Shown here: one piece after another, positions 9,501 to 18,173 of the stretch | How positions within the stretch are numbered: the stretch's first letter is position 1 | How the letters are laid out: every line of letters begins with the position of its first letter | Assembly (NCBI GenBank): GCA_016213895.1 | Contig: JACQZJ010000001.1 | Span: 1-51,739, forward strand | Origin: Planctomycetota bacterium | GTDB taxonomy: Bacteria > Planctomycetota > B15-G4 > JADJEK01 | Direction: 5' to 3' | DNA length: 51,739 nt | Program-made: the position numbers and the translations under genes | The notes under the pieces: model-generated | Databases searched by the model: none | Told to the model about the DNA's origin: nothing | What the model saw: the letters and a program-made list of their open reading frames with translations, nothing else

Positions 9501-12500
9501 CCGCGCCTCGGCCACGGTCACGGACGCGCGCGAACGCGCGCTCGAGGGCGCCTGCCTGATCGCGGTGCACGGCGACGTCGCGGCCGGCACGGACTTCCGC
9601 TTCAACGCCCTGGAACTCGTGCCCGAGAGAATGGAGCAGCGCCCCGGCGACAAGGCGAAGCTGCGGATCAACACGGATCGCGCCGGCAGCACGGTCTTCC
9701 TCTTCGTTCGGCCGGTGAACGGCGTCTACCTGCAGCCGGAGATGCTTGAGCTCTCCGGCACGTCGCGCGAGATCGAGATCGAGGTCCGGCCGGAGGACGT
9801 GCCGAACTTCTTCGTCGAGGCGCTCTCCATCGCCGACGGCCGCGTGCACCAGGAGACGCGGCTGATCGCCGTGCCGCCCGAGGACCGCGCGTTGCAGGTG
9901 GCCGTCCTGCCCGAGTCCGCGACCTTGAAGCCGGGACAGGAGGCGCGCGTCACGGTGCGCGTCACGGACCACCAGGGCAAGCCCTTCGCGGGCGCCGCCG
10001 TGGTCACGATCTATGACAAGGCCGTGGAGTACATCTCCGGCGGCAGCAACGTGCCGGACATCCTGGCGTGCTTCTGGGCGTGGCGGCGCGGCCACCATCC
10101 GTACAGCGAGGCCAGCCTCGAGCGCTTCGGCCACAACGTGGTCCCCGAGGGCGAGGCGAGCATGAGCACGATCGGCGCGTTCGGCGACTTCGCCGCCGGA
10201 GACCTCGAGCAGCTCGGCTACGCGGCAGCGGACGGCTGGGGCGCGAAGGGGCCAGGCGCAGGCCCCGGCGGGCCGCTGGCGAAGATGGAGCGCAGGCGGG
10301 CAGCGCCTGAGAACACGTTGACTGCCAGCTACGACGAGGAAGAGGTCGATCCGATCGGCGGCCCGGCCGGAGCAGAGCGTTCCCAGCCGGCCGTGCGCAC
10401 CGAGTTTGCCGACACCGCGCTCTGGCGAGGCGCGCTCGTCACGGACCAGAATGGCGTGGCCGAGGTGTCCCTCGCCATGCCCGAGAACCTGACCACCTGG
10501 AAGGCGCGCGCCTGGTGCCTGGGACATGGCCTGCGCGTGGGCGAGGGGAGCGCGGAACTCGTCACGACCAAGAACCTGCTGCTCCGCATGCAGGCGCCGC
10601 GCTTCTTCACCGAGAAGGACGAGGTGGTGCTGTCCGCCAACGTGCACAACCGGCTCGAAGCTGAGCAGCAGGCGCGCGTGCTGCTCGAGCTGGAAGGGGG
10701 CTGCCTGGAGCATCTCGGCCAGGCCGAGCAGAGCGTGACCATCGCGCGGGGCGGCGAGACGCGCGTGGACTGGCGCGTGCGCGTGCTGCGGGAGGGCGCG
10801 GCCATCGTGCGCATGAAGGCTCTCGCCGCTCTGGACTCGGACGCCGTCGAGGCGCGCTTCCCGGTGCACGTGCACGGCATGATGAAGACCGAGGCGTTCT
10901 CCGGGTCGCTCAGGCCCGAGGAGAGCGCCGGCACGATCGCCTTCCGCATCCCGGAGGAGCGGCGCGCGGCAGCGAGCCGCGTGGAGCTGCGCTTCTCGCC
11001 GACCCTGGCCGGCGCGCTGGTCGACGCCCTCCCCTACCTCGCCGATTACCCTTACGGCTGCACCGAGCAGACGCTGAACCGCTTCCTGCCCGCGGTGATC
11101 ACGCGCAAGATCCTGATCGACCTGGGGCTCGACCTCGCGGCCATCGAGGCGAAGCGCACCAACTTGAACGCCCAGGAGATCGGCGAGGACCGCGCGCGCG
11201 CGGCCGGCTGGAAGCGCTTCGAGCAGAATCCGGTGTTCGACGAGAAGACGCTGCTCGACATGACGCAGCAAGGCCTCGAGCGCCTGGCCGCCATGCAGCT
11301 CGACGACGGCGGCTTCGGCTGGTTCTCCGGTTGGGGTGAGCACTCCTCCCCGCATACTACCGCGCTGGTGGTGCACGGCTTGCAGACCGCGGTCCAGTGC
11401 GACGTGGCCGTGGTGCCGAGCGTGCTGAAGCCCGGCGTGGCCTGGTTGAAGGCCTATCAGGACAGCCAAATGGCCGAACTCAGGAACCACGAGTCGCGGA
11501 CGCATCCGTACAAGGCGCACGCGGACAACGTGGACGCGTTGGTCTACATGGTGCTCGCCGACGCGGGCGCGGACGACCCCCCCATGCGCGCCTTCCTCTA
11601 CCGCGACCGCAACGAGCTGTCCCTCTACGGCAAGGCGCTCTTCGGCCTGGCGCTCGAACGCCTCGGCGATGCCGAGAAGCTGGCGATGATCCTCAGGAAC
11701 ATCGAGCAGTTCCTGGTTGAGGACGAAGAGAACCAGACCGCGTGGCTCAGGCAGCCCGAGGACGGCTGGTGGTGGTGGCACCAAAGCTCCGTCGAGGCCC
11801 ACGCCTTCTACCTGAAGCTCCTGGCGCGCACCGCGCCGCGCGGACAGACAGCGCCGCGGCTCGCGAAGTACCTGCTCAACAACCGCAAGCACGCGACCTA
11901 CTGGGACTCGACGCGCGACACGGCGTTCGCCATCGAGGCGCTCGCCGAGTACCTCCAGGCGAGCGGCGAGCTTGCACCCGACATGACGGTCGAGATCCTG
12001 CTCGACGGGGAGAAGCAGAAGGAGGTCCGCATCACCCCGGCCGACCTCTTCACCTTCGACAATCGCTTCGAGCTTGTGGGCGACGCCGTGAGCGGCGGAG
12101 AGCACCTGCTCGAGATCAGAAAGACGGGCACGGGGCCCCTCTACTACAACCTCTACTCGAGCTTCTTCACGCTCGAGGACTTCATCACCAAGACCGGCCT
12201 GGAGCTCAAGGTCGAGCGCAAGGCGTACCGCTTGGTGCGCGTGGATGCGACCGAGAAGGCGGCGGACGCGCGCGGCCAGGCCGTGGACCAGAAGGTGGAG
12301 AAGTACCGGCGCGAGCCGCTCGACGACCTCGCGGTGCTGAAGAGCGGCGAGCTGGTCGAGGTCGAGCTGACGGTCGAGGCGAAGAACGACTACGAGTACG
12401 TGGTCTTCGAGGACGTGAAGGCCGCGGGCTTCGAGCCGGTGAGCGTCACCAGCGGCTACATCGACCATCCGCTCGGCGTGTACCAGGAGCTGCGCGACCG

Positions 12501-12672
12501 CACGGCCGGCTTCTTCGTGCGCCGCCTGCCGCAAGGCAGGCACAGCATCTCGTATCGCCTGCGCGCGGAGATCCCGGGCCGCTTCAGCGCCCTGCCGGCC
12601 AAGGCCTACGCCATGTACGCGCCGGAGCTCGCGGGCAACTCGGACGAGGTGCGCCTGGTCATCGAGGACTGA
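6568..12672 (+). CDS. Bacterial alpha-2-macroglobulin family protein with thioester motif
   Basis: 2,034 residues, larger than the typical ~1,600-1,900. The N-terminus is a hydrophobic signal or anchor (residues 5-27) without a lipobox. Macroglobulin-type beta domains follow, including the conserved DRPVYRPEQTVHFK (around residue 647). A Gly/Ala/Glu-rich stretch at about 1192-1271 is the likely protease bait region, and the conserved MPENLTTWKARAW block follows it. The thioester motif is CTEQ at 1498-1501, matching the CxEQ rule (Cys and Gln form the reactive bond), within the alpha-helical domain; a C-terminal receptor-binding-like domain ends the protein. Known homologues trap foreign proteases in the periplasm. 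An aromatic, Trp-rich insertion lies at about 787-832. No penicillin-binding protein 1C gene adjoins it, unlike the enterobacterial case. Confidence 0.9.
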   Translation: MNRKLAFCVVHAALAVLLAGLLAGKLLPQAPAATEEELEELMRDGNYLEAFQGFARRAREGLGAPERIGVDLSRALQCLDKLARQADMDAFREEIVALYAGNWRLLWAAGTSYLAYNHRGTIVAGVFQRGQYGGGEYASSLLRDRARAIQLLFAARAHAPEDAAAYLLGDLMADLASALLFEADHGAAFRLLSLTDLAELPDHERGGFYGRWGDAGAAVDAEGNPIFHRLPASLDEAKTDGERWRFALAEAARLNPARAGEMSWRLAEFLNGQFGVRTIGDEFLLRVPKAEDGAGAGASGPFALESLADEETICRLATGVRRIRLPDEFNFLKIYRSMGENAANPYRVSALQELAQIFEDRRQYPRAAEVWQRLADLHDTKREREPFLMRRNAIIGNWSEFEPVSTQPAQKGATVDFRFRNGRQVSFEARAIKVEKLLEDVQDYLKSDPGTIDGRRVNIEDLGWRLVTRDEKKYLGERVAAWSLDLEPAPGHQDRRITVATPLRSAGAYLLSGRMEDGNTSRTVLWVADTAIVRKHLDGGEWYLVADAVTGSPVEKANVEFFGYCPEHVAGTKRYRVLTKSFARLTDAAGQVVNREDEQPPNHQWLAIARTPAGRLAYLGFSSIWMGRHEPARDAELEAFAITDRPVYRPEQTVHFKCWLGTPRYDREGPSDWAGREIALEILDPRDESVLAEKRCCDEYGGLEGSVGLGPGAALGVYTIQVDDHYAGAFRVEEYKKPEFEVAVEAPAEPIALGERFTAVVKASYYFGGPVREAKVQYRVLRTSFEQEWYPPRCYDWLYGPGYWWFGYDCLGYPGWERWGCSRPVWWWLRRPSAPPEVIAQGEAEIAGDGTFQIDIDSAPAKALYGDQDHRYQISVDVTDRSRRTISGSGAVIAARAPFKVYVWPDRGYYRAGDTIEVSAAARTPAGEPVSGKGVLRLFSVRQEEDGPVETLVEERPFSAGADGPTRLKLVAARPGPYRASATVTDARERALEGACLIAVHGDVAAGTDFRFNALELVPERMEQRPGDKAKLRINTDRAGSTVFLFVRPVNGVYLQPEMLELSGTSREIEIEVRPEDVPNFFVEALSIADGRVHQETRLIAVPPEDRALQVAVLPESATLKPGQEARVTVRVTDHQGKPFAGAAVVTIYDKAVEYISGGSNVPDILACFWAWRRGHHPYSEASLERFGHNVVPEGEASMSTIGAFGDFAAGDLEQLGYAAADGWGAKGPGAGPGGPLAKMERRRAAPENTLTASYDEEEVDPIGGPAGAERSQPAVRTEFADTALWRGALVTDQNGVAEVSLAMPENLTTWKARAWCLGHGLRVGEGSAELVTTKNLLLRMQAPRFFTEKDEVVLSANVHNRLEAEQQARVLLELEGGCLEHLGQAEQSVTIARGGETRVDWRVRVLREGAAIVRMKALAALDSDAVEARFPVHVHGMMKTEAFSGSLRPEESAGTIAFRIPEERRAAASRVELRFSPTLAGALVDALPYLADYPYGCTEQTLNRFLPAVITRKILIDLGLDLAAIEAKRTNLNAQEIGEDRARAAGWKRFEQNPVFDEKTLLDMTQQGLERLAAMQLDDGGFGWFSGWGEHSSPHTTALVVHGLQTAVQCDVAVVPSVLKPGVAWLKAYQDSQMAELRNHESRTHPYKAHADNVDALVYMVLADAGADDPPMRAFLYRDRNELSLYGKALFGLALERLGDAEKLAMILRNIEQFLVEDEENQTAWLRQPEDGWWWWHQSSVEAHAFYLKLLARTAPRGQTAPRLAKYLLNNRKHATYWDSTRDTAFAIEALAEYLQASGELAPDMTVEILLDGEKQKEVRITPADLFTFDNRFELVGDAVSGGEHLLEIRKTGTGPLYYNLYSSFFTLEDFITKTGLELKVERKAYRLVRVDATEKAADARGQAVDQKVEKYRREPLDDLAVLKSGELVEVELTVEAKNDYEYVVFEDVKAAGFEPVSVTSGYIDHPLGVYQELRDRTAGFFVRRLPQGRHSISYRLRAEIPGRFSALPAKAYAMYAPELAGNSDEVRLVIED

Positions 12673-12688
12673 GCGCGCTGCGCGACCG

Positions 12689-14056
12689 TCAAGGCAGGAT
12701 CACGGTCTCCTGGCCCGGAGGCGGCGGGAGCGGCGTGATCTTGGCCGCGACCTGCTCCTTGGGCGAGGCGAAGCCCGTGACCTCGATGCGCCAGGAGCCG
12801 AGCGCGTCCAAGGGCACGGCCACGAACTCGAGGCCGCCGCCCGCCATGGGCAGGGCGCTGGCGGGCGCGGCCTGGCCGGCGGGCGAGAGGAGCGTGAGCC
12901 CCAGCGGCCCGGTGAACGTCTTCTTGGGCGAGAACTTGGCGCTGAGAAGAGCGCCCGGCAGCGTCTCGAACTCGACCACGGCGCTGTCCGTGCCGGCCGC
13001 GGCCTTCAAGGTCTTGGTGAAGGGCTTGCACTCTTTCGGCAGCGTGCTCTTGGTCGCGATCGAGTAGGGTCCGGGCGGGCCGTCCAGCCCGATGAGGAGC
13101 AGCGCGTGCGTCCCGCTCTGCGCGAGCTTCAGGTTCTTCTTCACCGCCTTCTTGCCGAGCTTGACCGTGGTCCACTTCTCGGCCGCGCCGCCCGCGTCGA
13201 GAAGCAGGAGCAGCAGGGTGCGCGCCTCTGCGCTCTTCTCGAATGTCAGCGCGAGCCCCATGCCCTTGAGGCCGTCGAAGCAGACCTGGGTCGCGTCGCC
13301 CGCTCCCTCGTGAAAGCCGATGAGCTGATCGCCCGGCACGAAAGAGACGCCCGCTTCCGCCACGCGGAAGTCCGGCTCCTCGCGGCCGCGCCACGGCACC
13401 TTCGCCCAGCGGCCGAAGGGCTGAAGCGGGCACGAGGCCAGGTCGAAGCGCGGCCGCGCGCGCCAGTGGTAGAGGCCCGCGGGCAGGTCCTCGGCCAAGG
13501 TGAAGAGCGCGACGCCCGCCGCGCCCGTGTCCTGGAACGAGACGCCGCCGCTCAGGTCCGAGCCGTCGAAGGGAACGCCCGCCGGCTTGAGCTCGACCTC
13601 GAGCATCGCCCGGGCGCGGCCGAACACCGAGCGGCAGAGCAGATCGAATCGTAGATCGCCTGTCTGCGTCATTCCGCCTGGTGCGATGGCGTGGGAGTCG
13701 TCGCCCGAGCGCTGCCTGGGCCAGGAATGGTCCGCGCCCCCGCTCCCGAGGAAGAGCGCGGCGCGGCCGTTTCCCCCGGACGCTCCGGGCGCGCCGAGGA
13801 GCAGGTCTGCGTAGCCGTCGCCGTTCACGTCGCCCGCTCCGGCCACGGCCTGGCCGAGGCGCGCCTGCGGGGCTCCGCCCGCGAACTCGGCGCTCGCGCC
13901 GGCCGCGAGGCCGCCCGGCGCACCCTCGAACAGGAAGGCGCGGCCCTCGCCCTCGAGCACCGCGCCGAACCCGGGCGCGCCCACCAGGACGTCCGCGCAG
14001 CCGTCGCCGTTCACGTCGCCCGCGGACGCGAGCGCGGCGCCGAACTCCGCCTGAGC
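12689..14056 (-). CDS. FG-GAP repeat protein, 3' part after frameshift
   Basis: The downstream frame of one gene whose 5' part is 14011-16689. It resumes at AEFGAALASAGDVNGDG and carries the last two FG-GAP blades (DVNGDGCADVLVGAPGF and DVNGDGYADLLLGAPGA). About 300 further residues follow: a fibronectin-like segment (LPAGLYHWRARPRF) and a Lys/Thr-rich tail resembling pre-peptidase C-terminal beta-sandwiches (KKAVKKNLKLAQSGTHALL...VEVTGFASP-like pattern). There is no start signal here: the frame stays open upstream to 14473 only as antisense-like nonsense. With the shift repaired the protein would be about 1,334 residues. It converges on the alpha-2-macroglobulin gene with a 16-nt gap. Confidence 0.75.
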   Translation of the reverse strand, partial: AQAEFGAALASAGDVNGDGCADVLVGAPGFGAVLEGEGRAFLFEGAPGGLAAGASAEFAGGAPQARLGQAVAGAGDVNGDGYADLLLGAPGASGGNGRAALFLGSGGADHSWPRQRSGDDSHAIAPGGMTQTGDLRFDLLCRSVFGRARAMLEVELKPAGVPFDGSDLSGGVSFQDTGAAGVALFTLAEDLPAGLYHWRARPRFDLASCPLQPFGRWAKVPWRGREEPDFRVAEAGVSFVPGDQLIGFHEGAGDATQVCFDGLKGMGLALTFEKSAEARTLLLLLLDAGGAAEKWTTVKLGKKAVKKNLKLAQSGTHALLLIGLDGPPGPYSIATKSTLPKECKPFTKTLKAAAGTDSAVVEFETLPGALLSAKFSPKKTFTGPLGLTLLSPAGQAAPASALPMAGGGLEFVAVPLDALGSWRIEVTGFASPKEQVAAKITPLPPPPGQETVILP

Positions 14057-16080
14057 GCCGCGCCGAAGCGCGCGCCTGCCTGGCCGCCCGCGGCCGACCA
14101 CGCCGGGTTTGCGGCCAGGCCGAAGGCCGAGCCGAGGAAAAGGCGCGCCTGGCCCTCGCCCGCGGCGGCGCCGTCCCAGCCGGGCGCGCCCGCGAGCACG
14201 TCGGCGAAGCCGTCGCCGTCCACGTCGCCCGCGCCGGCCAGGGAACTGCCCAGGCCCGCGCCTTCCTGGCCGCCCTCCGCGGCCCAGGACGCCGCCGCGC
14301 CCGGCCCCCACTTCGATCCCAGGAAGAGCGAAGCCCGGCCCTCGCCGGCCTCGCCGCCGGAGAAGCCCGGCTCGCCGATCAGAAAGTCGGCGTATCCGTC
14401 GCCGTTCACGTCGCCCGCGGCTGCAAGCGCCGCGCCAAGCGTCTGACCGGCCTTCGCGCCCGCGATGGTCCACGCGGGCAGGGAGGCGAGCCCGGAGGTC
14501 GAGCCGAGGTGCAGGTACGCCGCCCCCGCATCCGCCGCCTTCTTGCCGGCATCGGCGAGCGGCGCGCCGAGGAGCACGTCCGAGCAGCCGTCACCGTTCA
14601 CGTCGCCCGTGCCGGCGAGCGCGGCGCCGAGGGCCGCGCCCTCCTCGACACCGTCCAGGACCCAGTCCGCCGCTGCTCCCGGCCCGCCCGCCGACCCGTG
14701 GAAGAGGAGCACGCGGCCCGCGTCCGCCTGCCCCGCGTCGAAGCCTCGCGCGCCGACCAGGAAGTCGGCGTGGCCGTCGCCGTTCACGTCGCCCGCGTCG
14801 GCGAGCGCCGCGCCGAGCGCCTCGCCCCCCTGACCGCCGTCGCACGTCCAGGCGGCGACGCCGGGAACGCCGCTCGCGCCGCCGAAGAAGACGCAGGCGC
14901 AGCCCTCGTCCGCCTCGCCGCCGTCGAACTGCGGCGCTCCCACGGCCACGTCCGAGAAGCCGTCGCCGTTCACGTCCCCTGCCAGGCCCACCGCGCCGCC
15001 GAAGCGCCCTCCGGCGAGGCCGCCGTCCGCGGTCCAGGCCGGAGTCAGGGCCAGGCCGGCGATCGAGCCGAGGTACACGCGGGCCTCTCCCTCCGCCCCC
15101 GCGACGACGTCGGCGCAGCCGTCGCCGTTCACGTCCCCGGCCGAGGACACCGCGCCGCCCAGCTTCAGGCCGGCCTGCTCTCCCTCGACCTTCCAGGCGG
15201 CGCTTTGCGCGAGCCCGGAGGCCGAGCCGAGGTACGCGTACAGCGCGCCTTCTTCCGCCTGGCCGGAGGCGAAAAGGCCCGCGCCCACGACCACGTCCGA
15301 GCAGCCGTCGCCGTTCACGTCGCCCGCACCCGACACGGCCAGGCCGAACTCCGTGCCAGGGGAGGGACTGAATCCCACCCAGGCCGGAATGGCCGGCAGG
15401 CCCGAGGCGGACCCGTGGTAGACGCGGGCGAAGCCCTTCTTCGGCGGGGGCATCAAGTGCATGGGCGCGCCCAGGATCACGTCCGAGAAGCCGTCGCCGT
15501 TCACGTCGCCCGCCGTCCCCACCGACCAGCCGAGGAGGGCCACGTTCTGGTCGCCGGAGAACGTGCGGGTTGGCGCGGGCGACAGGCCCGAGGCCGAGCC
15601 GTGGTAGACGTACACCCGGCCCTCGGAGTTCTGGTCGTCATCGAGGAACGGCGCGCCGACGATCACGTCGGAGAAGCCGTCGCCGTTCACGTCGCCCGCC
15701 GTCCCCACCGACCAGCCGAAGAAGGAGATGGCCTGCTCGCCGTCCGCGCTCCAGGCGGCCGCGCCCGAGAGCCCGGCCGGCGAGCCGTGATAGACGTACG
15801 CCCTGCCTTCCCGGTCCGAGGCCGCCGTGTACTGCATGGCGCCGACGATGACGTCCGAGAAGCCGTCGCCGTTCACGTCGCCGGCCGTCCGCACCGAGAT
15901 GCCGAAGTTGGCGTTGGCCTGATCGCTCTCCGCGGTCCAGACCGGCGCGGCAGCAAGCCCGGACGGCGAGCCGAGGAAGAGGAAGGCGCGGCCCTCGTCA
16001 GCCTGCCCGTGGTCATAGAGATTGGCGCCCGCGACCAGGTCGCTGAAGCCGTCGCCGTTCACGTCGCCCGCGGTCTCGAC
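13760..16080 (-). repeat. Tandem ~190-bp coding repeats (13 FG-GAP blades)
   Basis: The plus-strand string gtcgccgttcacgtcgcc, or a one-base variant, recurs about every 190 bases from roughly 16,050 down to 13,820, encoding the GDVNGDG loop of each blade. Thirteen copies were counted, eleven before and two after the frameshift. The near-identity at DNA level makes the array prone to recombination and to assembly collapse. Confidence 0.75.
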
Positions 16081-16689
16081 CGAGATGCCGAACTGCGCAC
16101 CCTGCTGGTTGCCCTCGGCCTGCCAGGAGGCCGCCGCGGCCAATGGATCGATGACCACGGGGAAGAGCGCGGCTGCAACGTCCACCTCGATCGCCAGGAG
16201 CATGCCCTCGAGCCGGAAGCGCGCGGGAAGCGCCCTTCGCGCGGCGTCCCGGGCCAGGAGATGGTCGTAGCGCAGCACGGGCGCGCCTGCCGTGTTCAGG
16301 AAGTCGACGCCCGCGCCGTCCGGCACGCGGTTCCCGTTCGGGATCGGCTCGGCCGGCGCTGGCGCTTCCTCGTCCCGGCCCATGCCGATCGAGACCAACT
16401 CGAGCTCGAGGGACCAGGAGGGGACCTGCTCGCGCCGCGGCACGATGCGGACGCCGTCCGGCGCGAACCACGTGCGCAGGCCCTGGGCGCGGTTCGGCGC
16501 CTGCAAGCCGGCGCGCGCCGCCGGGGTCGCATCCTGCCAGGTCACGCTGTATTCCGCCTCGCGGATCCTCCGCTCCACGGCCTGCCACCAGTCGTCGCGG
16601 GTGGCGCCGCGGGCCGGCGCGGCCGCGGCGAGGATCGAGAAGACCGATAACAGGGCGGCCGTGGCGCGCGCCAGAGTAGTGGAAGACAT
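14011..16689 (-). CDS. FG-GAP (integrin-alpha-type beta-propeller) repeat protein, 5' part with frameshift
   Basis: Starts with a signal peptide (residues 1-29, ending APARGA), so it is exported. After about 160 residues of N-terminal domain come eleven blades, each with a calcium-binding D-V-N-G-D-G loop, an S/A-D-V-x-V-G-A-P strand and a Y/F-x-G-S-x-x-G-L strand, repeated every ~64 residues. Coding sense is lost at about 14053, after ARFGAAL; the remaining residues to the stop at 14011 are out-of-frame, and the true continuation is the frame ending at 12689. Blade proteins of this kind are usually adhesins or cell-surface proteins. It is divergent from the DUF6786 lipoprotein gene. The break may be a real mutation, slippage in repetitive DNA, or a collapsed repeat in assembly. 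Confidence 0.8.
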   Translation of the reverse strand: MSSTTLARATAALLSVFSILAAAAPARGATRDDWWQAVERRIREAEYSVTWQDATPAARAGLQAPNRAQGLRTWFAPDGVRIVPRREQVPSWSLELELVSIGMGRDEEAPAPAEPIPNGNRVPDGAGVDFLNTAGAPVLRYDHLLARDAARRALPARFRLEGMLLAIEVDVAAALFPVVIDPLAAAASWQAEGNQQGAQFGISVETAGDVNGDGFSDLVAGANLYDHGQADEGRAFLFLGSPSGLAAAPVWTAESDQANANFGISVRTAGDVNGDGFSDVIVGAMQYTAASDREGRAYVYHGSPAGLSGAAAWSADGEQAISFFGWSVGTAGDVNGDGFSDVIVGAPFLDDDQNSEGRVYVYHGSASGLSPAPTRTFSGDQNVALLGWSVGTAGDVNGDGFSDVILGAPMHLMPPPKKGFARVYHGSASGLPAIPAWVGFSPSPGTEFGLAVSGAGDVNGDGCSDVVVGAGLFASGQAEEGALYAYLGSASGLAQSAAWKVEGEQAGLKLGGAVSSAGDVNGDGCADVVAGAEGEARVYLGSIAGLALTPAWTADGGLAGGRFGGAVGLAGDVNGDGFSDVAVGAPQFDGGEADEGCACVFFGGASGVPGVAAWTCDGGQGGEALGAALADAGDVNGDGHADFLVGARGFDAGQADAGRVLLFHGSAGGPGAAADWVLDGVEEGAALGAALAGTGDVNGDGCSDVLLGAPLADAGKKAADAGAAYLHLGSTSGLASLPAWTIAGAKAGQTLGAALAAAGDVNGDGYADFLIGEPGFSGGEAGEGRASLFLGSKWGPGAAASWAAEGGQEGAGLGSSLAGAGDVDGDGFADVLAGAPGWDGAAAGEGQARLFLGSAFGLAANPAWSAAGGQAGARFGAALRRSSAPRSRPRAT

Positions 16690-16872
16690 GTCATGCTCCT
16701 CGCGGCGCCATGCCCGCGGGCCGCCGCATACCTGAAGAGCGCGAAACGGCGCCCCCTGCTGCGCGTTTTCCGCGCGAGTTTCGGCGGCCGGTGAGACGCT
16801 CGCGCGAGGCGGCGGCCGTGTGCTACCTTGCCGCCATGCCTGGAAACCGTGTCGTGATCAGGAGCCCTGACC

Positions 16873-18126
16873 ATGAAGACTGCGCTCCGCGGCGCATCGT
16901 TTGCACTCGCGTTCGTCCTCGCGTCGGCCTTGTACGGCTGCCGTAGCCAGGAGAGCCGCGTGAACCCCTTCGACGAGGACCTGCGTTTCCTACTCGACCA
17001 CGCCGAGGTGATCGTGCTGGGCGAGGACCCGGCCGGTGCGCGGGTCGCGGTCGTGCCGCAGTGGCAGGGCCGGGTCGTGACCAGCACCACGGGCGGGAAG
17101 GACGGCATCAGCCACGGCTGGATCAACCGCGAGCTGATCGCGAAGGGCGAGATCCAGCCGCACATCAACGTCTTTGGCGGCGAGGACCGCTTCTGGATGG
17201 GGCCGGAGGGCGGGCAGTACGCCATCTTCTTCCGCCAGGGCGATCCCTTCGACCTCGAGCACTGGCAGACGCCCGCGGCCATCGACACCGACCCATACGC
17301 GGTGGTGAGCCAGGACGCGCGCGCGGTGAGCTTCCGGCATGAGGTGCGCCTGCAGAACTACTCCGGGACCTGGTTCGACGTGGGCATCGAGCGCACCATC
17401 CGCCTGCTCGACGCCGCGCAGGCCGCGGAGCGCCTCGGCGTGGCCGCGCCGCCCGGCGTGCGCGCCGTGGCCTACGAGTCGGAGAACCGCATCTCCAACC
17501 AGGGCGAGCAGGCGTGGACGCGGCAGGGCGGCCTGCTCTCCATCTGGATCCTCGGCATGTTCCGCCACTCGGACTTCTCGACCGTCATCGTGCCCTTCCG
17601 CCAGGGCCCGGAGCAGGAGCTCGGGCCGATCGTCAACGACTCCTACTTCGGCAAGGTCCCGGCCGAGCGCCTCGCGGTCGGGGAGGGCGTGCTCTTCTTC
17701 AAGGCGGACGGCCGCTGCCGCAGCAAGATCGGCGTGTCGCCGGCGCGCGCCAAGGACGTGCTCGGCAGCTACGACCCCTCGCGCCAGCTCCTCACCATCG
17801 TGCGCTACGACCTGCCCGAGGGCGCGAGGGACTACGTCAACTCCATGTGGGCGCTGCAGGAGCAGCCGTACGGCGGGGACGCGATCAACAGCTACAACGA
17901 CGGCCCGCCTGCTCCAGGGAAGCCGCCACTCGGCCCCTTCTACGAGTTGGAGACCTCATCCCCGGCGGCCGTGCTCGGCCCAGGCGAGAGCATGACGCAC
18001 ACGAACCGCACCTTCCACTTCCGCGGCGACCAGCAGGCCCTCGACCTGATCGCGACCAAGGTGCTGGGCGTCTCCCTCGCCGAGGTGGGCATGCCGGGCT
18101 CGCCTCCCCCCGACCCCGGCATGTAG
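16873..18126 (+). CDS. DUF6786 family lipoprotein
   Basis: 417 residues. The signal peptide ends at the cysteine in ASALYGC (C23), a slightly atypical lipobox, so an envelope lipoprotein is likely. The body carries blocks I recognise from the DUF6786 family: QWQGRVVTSTTGG, GWINRELI, FGGEDRFWMGPEGGQYAIFF and HWQTPAAIDT. Members occur in Bacteroidota and Planctomycetota and are thought to be beta-rich, possibly carbohydrate-related; no reaction is known to me. ATG at 16873. It is divergent from the FG-GAP gene (183-nt shared upstream region) and converges on the second FG-GAP gene with a hairpin between. Confidence 0.75.
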   Translation: MKTALRGASFALAFVLASALYGCRSQESRVNPFDEDLRFLLDHAEVIVLGEDPAGARVAVVPQWQGRVVTSTTGGKDGISHGWINRELIAKGEIQPHINVFGGEDRFWMGPEGGQYAIFFRQGDPFDLEHWQTPAAIDTDPYAVVSQDARAVSFRHEVRLQNYSGTWFDVGIERTIRLLDAAQAAERLGVAAPPGVRAVAYESENRISNQGEQAWTRQGGLLSIWILGMFRHSDFSTVIVPFRQGPEQELGPIVNDSYFGKVPAERLAVGEGVLFFKADGRCRSKIGVSPARAKDVLGSYDPSRQLLTIVRYDLPEGARDYVNSMWALQEQPYGGDAINSYNDGPPAPGKPPLGPFYELETSSPAAVLGPGESMTHTNRTFHFRGDQQALDLIATKVLGVSLAEVGMPGSPPPDPGM

Positions 18127-18140
18127 AACGCGTGCCCGCG

Positions 18141-18168
18141 CCGCCGAGCGACGTCCGTGATTCGGCGG
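18141..18168. terminator. Candidate bidirectional hairpin between convergent genes
   Basis: CCGCCGA at 18141-18147 pairs perfectly with TCGGCGG at 18162-18168 across a 14-nt loop. It fills most of the 47-nt gap between two convergent stops. There is no T-tract on either side, so an intrinsic terminator is plausible rather than proven. Confidence 0.35.
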
Positions 18169-18173
18169 CTGCC

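Noticed and set aside
8431-12543. 1,370-residue antisense frame across the alpha-2-macroglobulin gene
   Set aside because: Composition is Arg/Val/His-rich with no domain; it is the usual GC-rich antisense shadow of a real coding gene.
13760-16080. Regular ~190-bp spaced repeats considered as a CRISPR-like array
   Set aside because: The repeats code in frame for FG-GAP blades and the intervening sequence is also coding and similar, so it is a protein repeat.
13681-16650. 989-residue plus-strand frame across the FG-GAP array
   Set aside because: It repeats VAVHVARA units, which are the antisense of the FG-GAP DVNGDG loops; there is no signal peptide or ribosome-binding site.
16542-17288. 248-residue minus-strand frame between FG-GAP and DUF6786 genes
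   Set aside because: It is antisense to the conserved DUF6786 start and ends inside the FG-GAP gene; no independent coding evidence.
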